Source: Chloroflexia bacterium (lineage in GTDB: Bacteria > Chloroflexota > Chloroflexia > Thermomicrobiales > UBA6265). From it: DNA of 6,745 bases. Position 1 is the stretch's first letter. Every line of letters begins with the position of its first letter. Both the position numbers and the translations under genes were made by a program. Under the pieces are notes generated by a model. The model searched no databases and was not told where the DNA came from. It saw nothing but the letters and a program-made list of their open reading frames with translations. Of the stretch, positions 5,188 through 6,745 are shown piece by piece. The stretch is taken from the NCBI GenBank assembly GCA_013698285.1, contig JACCVE010000406.1, positions 1 to 6,745 on the forward strand. The letters run 5' to 3'.

Positions 5188-6543
5188 ATGTCAGCCGTCA
5201 CGGCGTCACCATTCACGACCTTGTCACCCACGAACGCGTCGCGGACCTTGCCGAAGATCACCTTCGTCGGGGCCGGCAGTACGGTGTTCGCCAAGAACCT
5301 GATCGGGGACATCCTCTCGTTCCCAGAGCTGGCCGGCAGCCACCTCTGCCTCTACGACATCGACCCCGACCGCCTCGCCACCTCCGAGGTCGTCGCCACC
5401 AAGGTCGCCCAGGCCCTCGGCGCTCCCGCCACGGTCACCACGACCACCGACCGCCGCCGGGCCCTGGAGGGCGCCAACTACGTCCTGACCATGATCCAGG
5501 TCGCGGGGTACAAGCCCGGCACCGTGACCGACTTCGAGATCCCGAAGCGCTATGGCCTCCACCAGACCATCGCCGACACCCTCGGCATCGGTGGCATCAT
5601 GCGCGGCCTGCGCACCATCCCAGTGATGCTCGACATCGCCCGCGATATGGAGGAGGTCTGTCCGGACGCCCTGCTGCTCAACTACGTCAACCCGATGGCG
5701 ATGCTCTGCTGGGCCCTGGACCGGGGCAGCTCGATCGCCACGGTCGGCCTCTGCCACAGCGTCCAGGGGACGGCCAAGGAGCTGGCCAACGACCTCGGCA
5801 TCCCCGTCGCGGAGATCGACTACCGCTGCGCCGGGATCAACCACATGGCCTTCTACACCCGCTTCGAGCGCCACGGCGAGGATCTCTACCCGGCCCTGCG
5901 CCGGATCGCCGAGGAGGGGCGGGCGCCGGAGACGAACCGCGTCCGTTACGAGATGCTGCGCCGATTGGGGTACTTCGTGACCGAGTCCAGCGAGCACTTC
6001 AGCGAGTACGTGCCCTGGTTCATCAAGCGCGACCGGCCCGACCTGATCGACCGCTTCGCGATTCCCCTCGACGAGTACCCCCGCCGCTGCGAGACCCAGA
6101 TCGCCCGCTGGGACACCATGCGGGACCGCTACGAGGGGGAAGAGCCGATCACGGTGGAGAGGACGCACGAGTACGCCGGGCCGATCATCCACGCCATGGA
6201 GACCGGCACCCCGGCCGTGATCTACGGCAACGTCCCCAACCGGGGCCTGATCGACAATCTGCCGCAGGGCTGCTGCGTCGAGGTCCCCTGCCTGGTCGAT
6301 GCCAATGGCGTCCAGCCGACCACGGTCGGCGCCCTACCGCCCCACCTCGCGGCCCTGATGCAGACCAACGTCAATGTCCAGGCCCTGACCGTCGAGGCCG
6401 CCCTGACCGGCAACCGCGACCACATTTACCACGCCGCGATGGTCGACCCGCACACGGCCGCCGAACTGGACCTCGACCAGATCTGGTCCCTCGTCGACGA
6501 CCTGATCGAGGCGCATGGGGAGTGGTTGCCCCCGTTCCGGTAG
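5188..6543 (+). CDS. melA: Alpha-galactosidase, glycoside hydrolase family 4 (MelA)
   Basis: This cytoplasmic enzyme hydrolyses alpha-galactosides such as melibiose by the NAD- and Mn-dependent oxidation/elimination mechanism of family GH4. From ATG 5188 it has 451 residues, the same length as E. coli MelA, which it resembles throughout. Seen: the NAD-binding loop KITFVGAGSTVF (23-34) with the acidic DIDPDR (57-62), the family block QTIADTLGIGGIMR (126-139), LNYVNPMAM (164-172), GLCHSVQGT (187-195) with metal ligand Cys189, and AGINHMAFY (215-223) with His219. Further on come YFVTESSEHFSEYVPWF and IDNLPQGCCVEVPCLVDANG. All expected metal and cofactor residues are present, so it should be active. 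It is transcribed away from brnTA. With the sugar-binding protein at the left edge it probably forms an alpha-galactoside utilisation locus. GH4 also contains alpha-glucosidases and alpha-glucuronidases, but the CHSVQGT/NHMAFY pattern and overall match favour alpha-galactosidase. Confidence 0.94.
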   Translation: MSAVTASPFTTLSPTNASRTLPKITFVGAGSTVFAKNLIGDILSFPELAGSHLCLYDIDPDRLATSEVVATKVAQALGAPATVTTTTDRRRALEGANYVLTMIQVAGYKPGTVTDFEIPKRYGLHQTIADTLGIGGIMRGLRTIPVMLDIARDMEEVCPDALLLNYVNPMAMLCWALDRGSSIATVGLCHSVQGTAKELANDLGIPVAEIDYRCAGINHMAFYTRFERHGEDLYPALRRIAEEGRAPETNRVRYEMLRRLGYFVTESSEHFSEYVPWFIKRDRPDLIDRFAIPLDEYPRRCETQIARWDTMRDRYEGEEPITVERTHEYAGPIIHAMETGTPAVIYGNVPNRGLIDNLPQGCCVEVPCLVDANGVQPTTVGALPPHLAALMQTNVNVQALTVEAALTGNRDHIYHAAMVDPHTAAELDLDQIWSLVDDLIEAHGEWLPPFR

Positions 6544-6553
6544 TCCACCGTCG

Positions 6554-6567
6554 GACGGGGAACCGTC
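6554..6567 (+). other. Small hairpin after melA with GNRA-type loop
   Basis: GACGG-GGAA-CCGTC, eleven bases past the melA stop, folds as a 5-bp stem with a GGAA loop. It may protect the mRNA 3' end or be chance. Confidence 0.25.
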
Positions 6568-6588
6568 TCGGAACACCTCGATCATCGC

Positions 6589-6625
6589 CATGTCGCCCTT
6601 CACCACCCCGGTGAAGGGCGATATG
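6589..6625 (+). terminator. Strong hairpin, probable terminator of melA
   Basis: TCGCCCTTCACC (6593-6604) and GGTGAAGGGCGA (6610-6621) are perfect 12-base complements around an ACCCC loop; four further outer pairs (one G-U) extend the stem to 16 bp. It starts 46 bases after the melA stop. No T-run follows, so it may act as a rho-assisted, bidirectional or mRNA-stabilising hairpin. Confidence 0.5.
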
Positions 6626-6745
6626 CCGGGGACGACACGGCCACATGGCGACACCAGTCCTTCACCTGGCACCACGATTCGCTTCACCCGCACGCGTTTG
6701 TGGGGGCGCTGCTTGCTGCACTCTCCTCGACGTACGATCGTTTCG
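6626..6745. other. Right end, no gene assigned
   Basis: The last 120 bases hold no feature I can support. A plus-strand frame is open to the edge and reads FTWHHDSLHPHAF followed by VGALLAALSS, which looks mildly protein-like, but there is no start with a ribosome site and no family I recognise. It could be a degraded gene or the beginning of something beyond the window. Confidence 0.3.

Noticed and set aside
5224..6192. Minus-strand frame of 322 codons opposite melA
   Set aside because: Antisense shadow with low-complexity valine/glycine/aspartate content and no motif; melA explains the region.
5100..6614. Plus-strand frame of 504 codons overlapping melA in another phase
   Set aside because: Extremely rich in proline, arginine and histidine, a shadow of GC-rich codon use in melA; no domain is visible.
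1..6745. CRISPR array, tRNA, rRNA, insertion sequence or integrase
   Set aside because: No regularly spaced repeats, cloverleaf-like segment, rRNA-like stretch, transposase or integrase motif was seen on either strand.

Overview
The window is a stretch of GC-rich bacterial chromosome. A compact defence island sits between two carbohydrate-uptake genes that face away from each other. The composition, the Tat-type signal on the binding protein and the gene content would suit a thermophilic or soil Chloroflexota/Thermomicrobia-like bacterium, but this is inference; nothing here fixes the taxon. A mismatch glycosylase of the kind first known from a thermophilic archaeal plasmid mildly favours a warm habitat.

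Left part (1-1204, minus strand): the N-terminal 401 residues of a Tat-exported sugar ABC-transporter solute-binding protein, cut by the window edge. Its upstream region (1205-1639) has no gene but holds three perfect inverted repeats that could be operators, and a hairpin where the neighbouring operon ends.

Centre (1640-4176, minus strand): a tightly overlapping three-gene restriction-modification operon. In order of transcription it encodes a C5-cytosine DNA methyltransferase, a GIY-YIG restriction endonuclease clearly related to Eco29kI (family site CCGCGG), and a HhH-GPD/4Fe-4S glycosylase that closely resembles the Mig thymine-DNA glycosylase of Methanothermobacter. The logic is self-contained: the methyltransferase makes 5-methylcytosine, the endonuclease cuts unmodified sites, and the glycosylase would remove thymine from the T:G mismatches left when 5-methylcytosine deaminates, the job Vsr does in many other systems. 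The methyltransferase reading frame is broken at a (GC)5 tract: motifs I-VIII are in one frame, IX-X in another. Removing a single GC unit restores a perfect protein, so this is a phase-variation candidate, a recent mutation or a sequence error.

Right-centre (4414-4984, minus strand): a BrnT/BrnA type II toxin-antitoxin pair directly upstream of the restriction operon. It has a good sigma70-like promoter that would make the toxin message leaderless, and a dyad in the promoter spacer.

Right part (5188-6543, plus strand): a complete family GH4 alpha-galactosidase (MelA), transcribed away from the island, followed by a strong hairpin. The sugar-binding protein and MelA probably belong to one alpha-galactoside utilisation locus whose divergent intergenic region received the toxin-antitoxin and restriction genes. 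That insertion scenario is inference. No CRISPR array, rRNA, tRNA or insertion sequence was seen.
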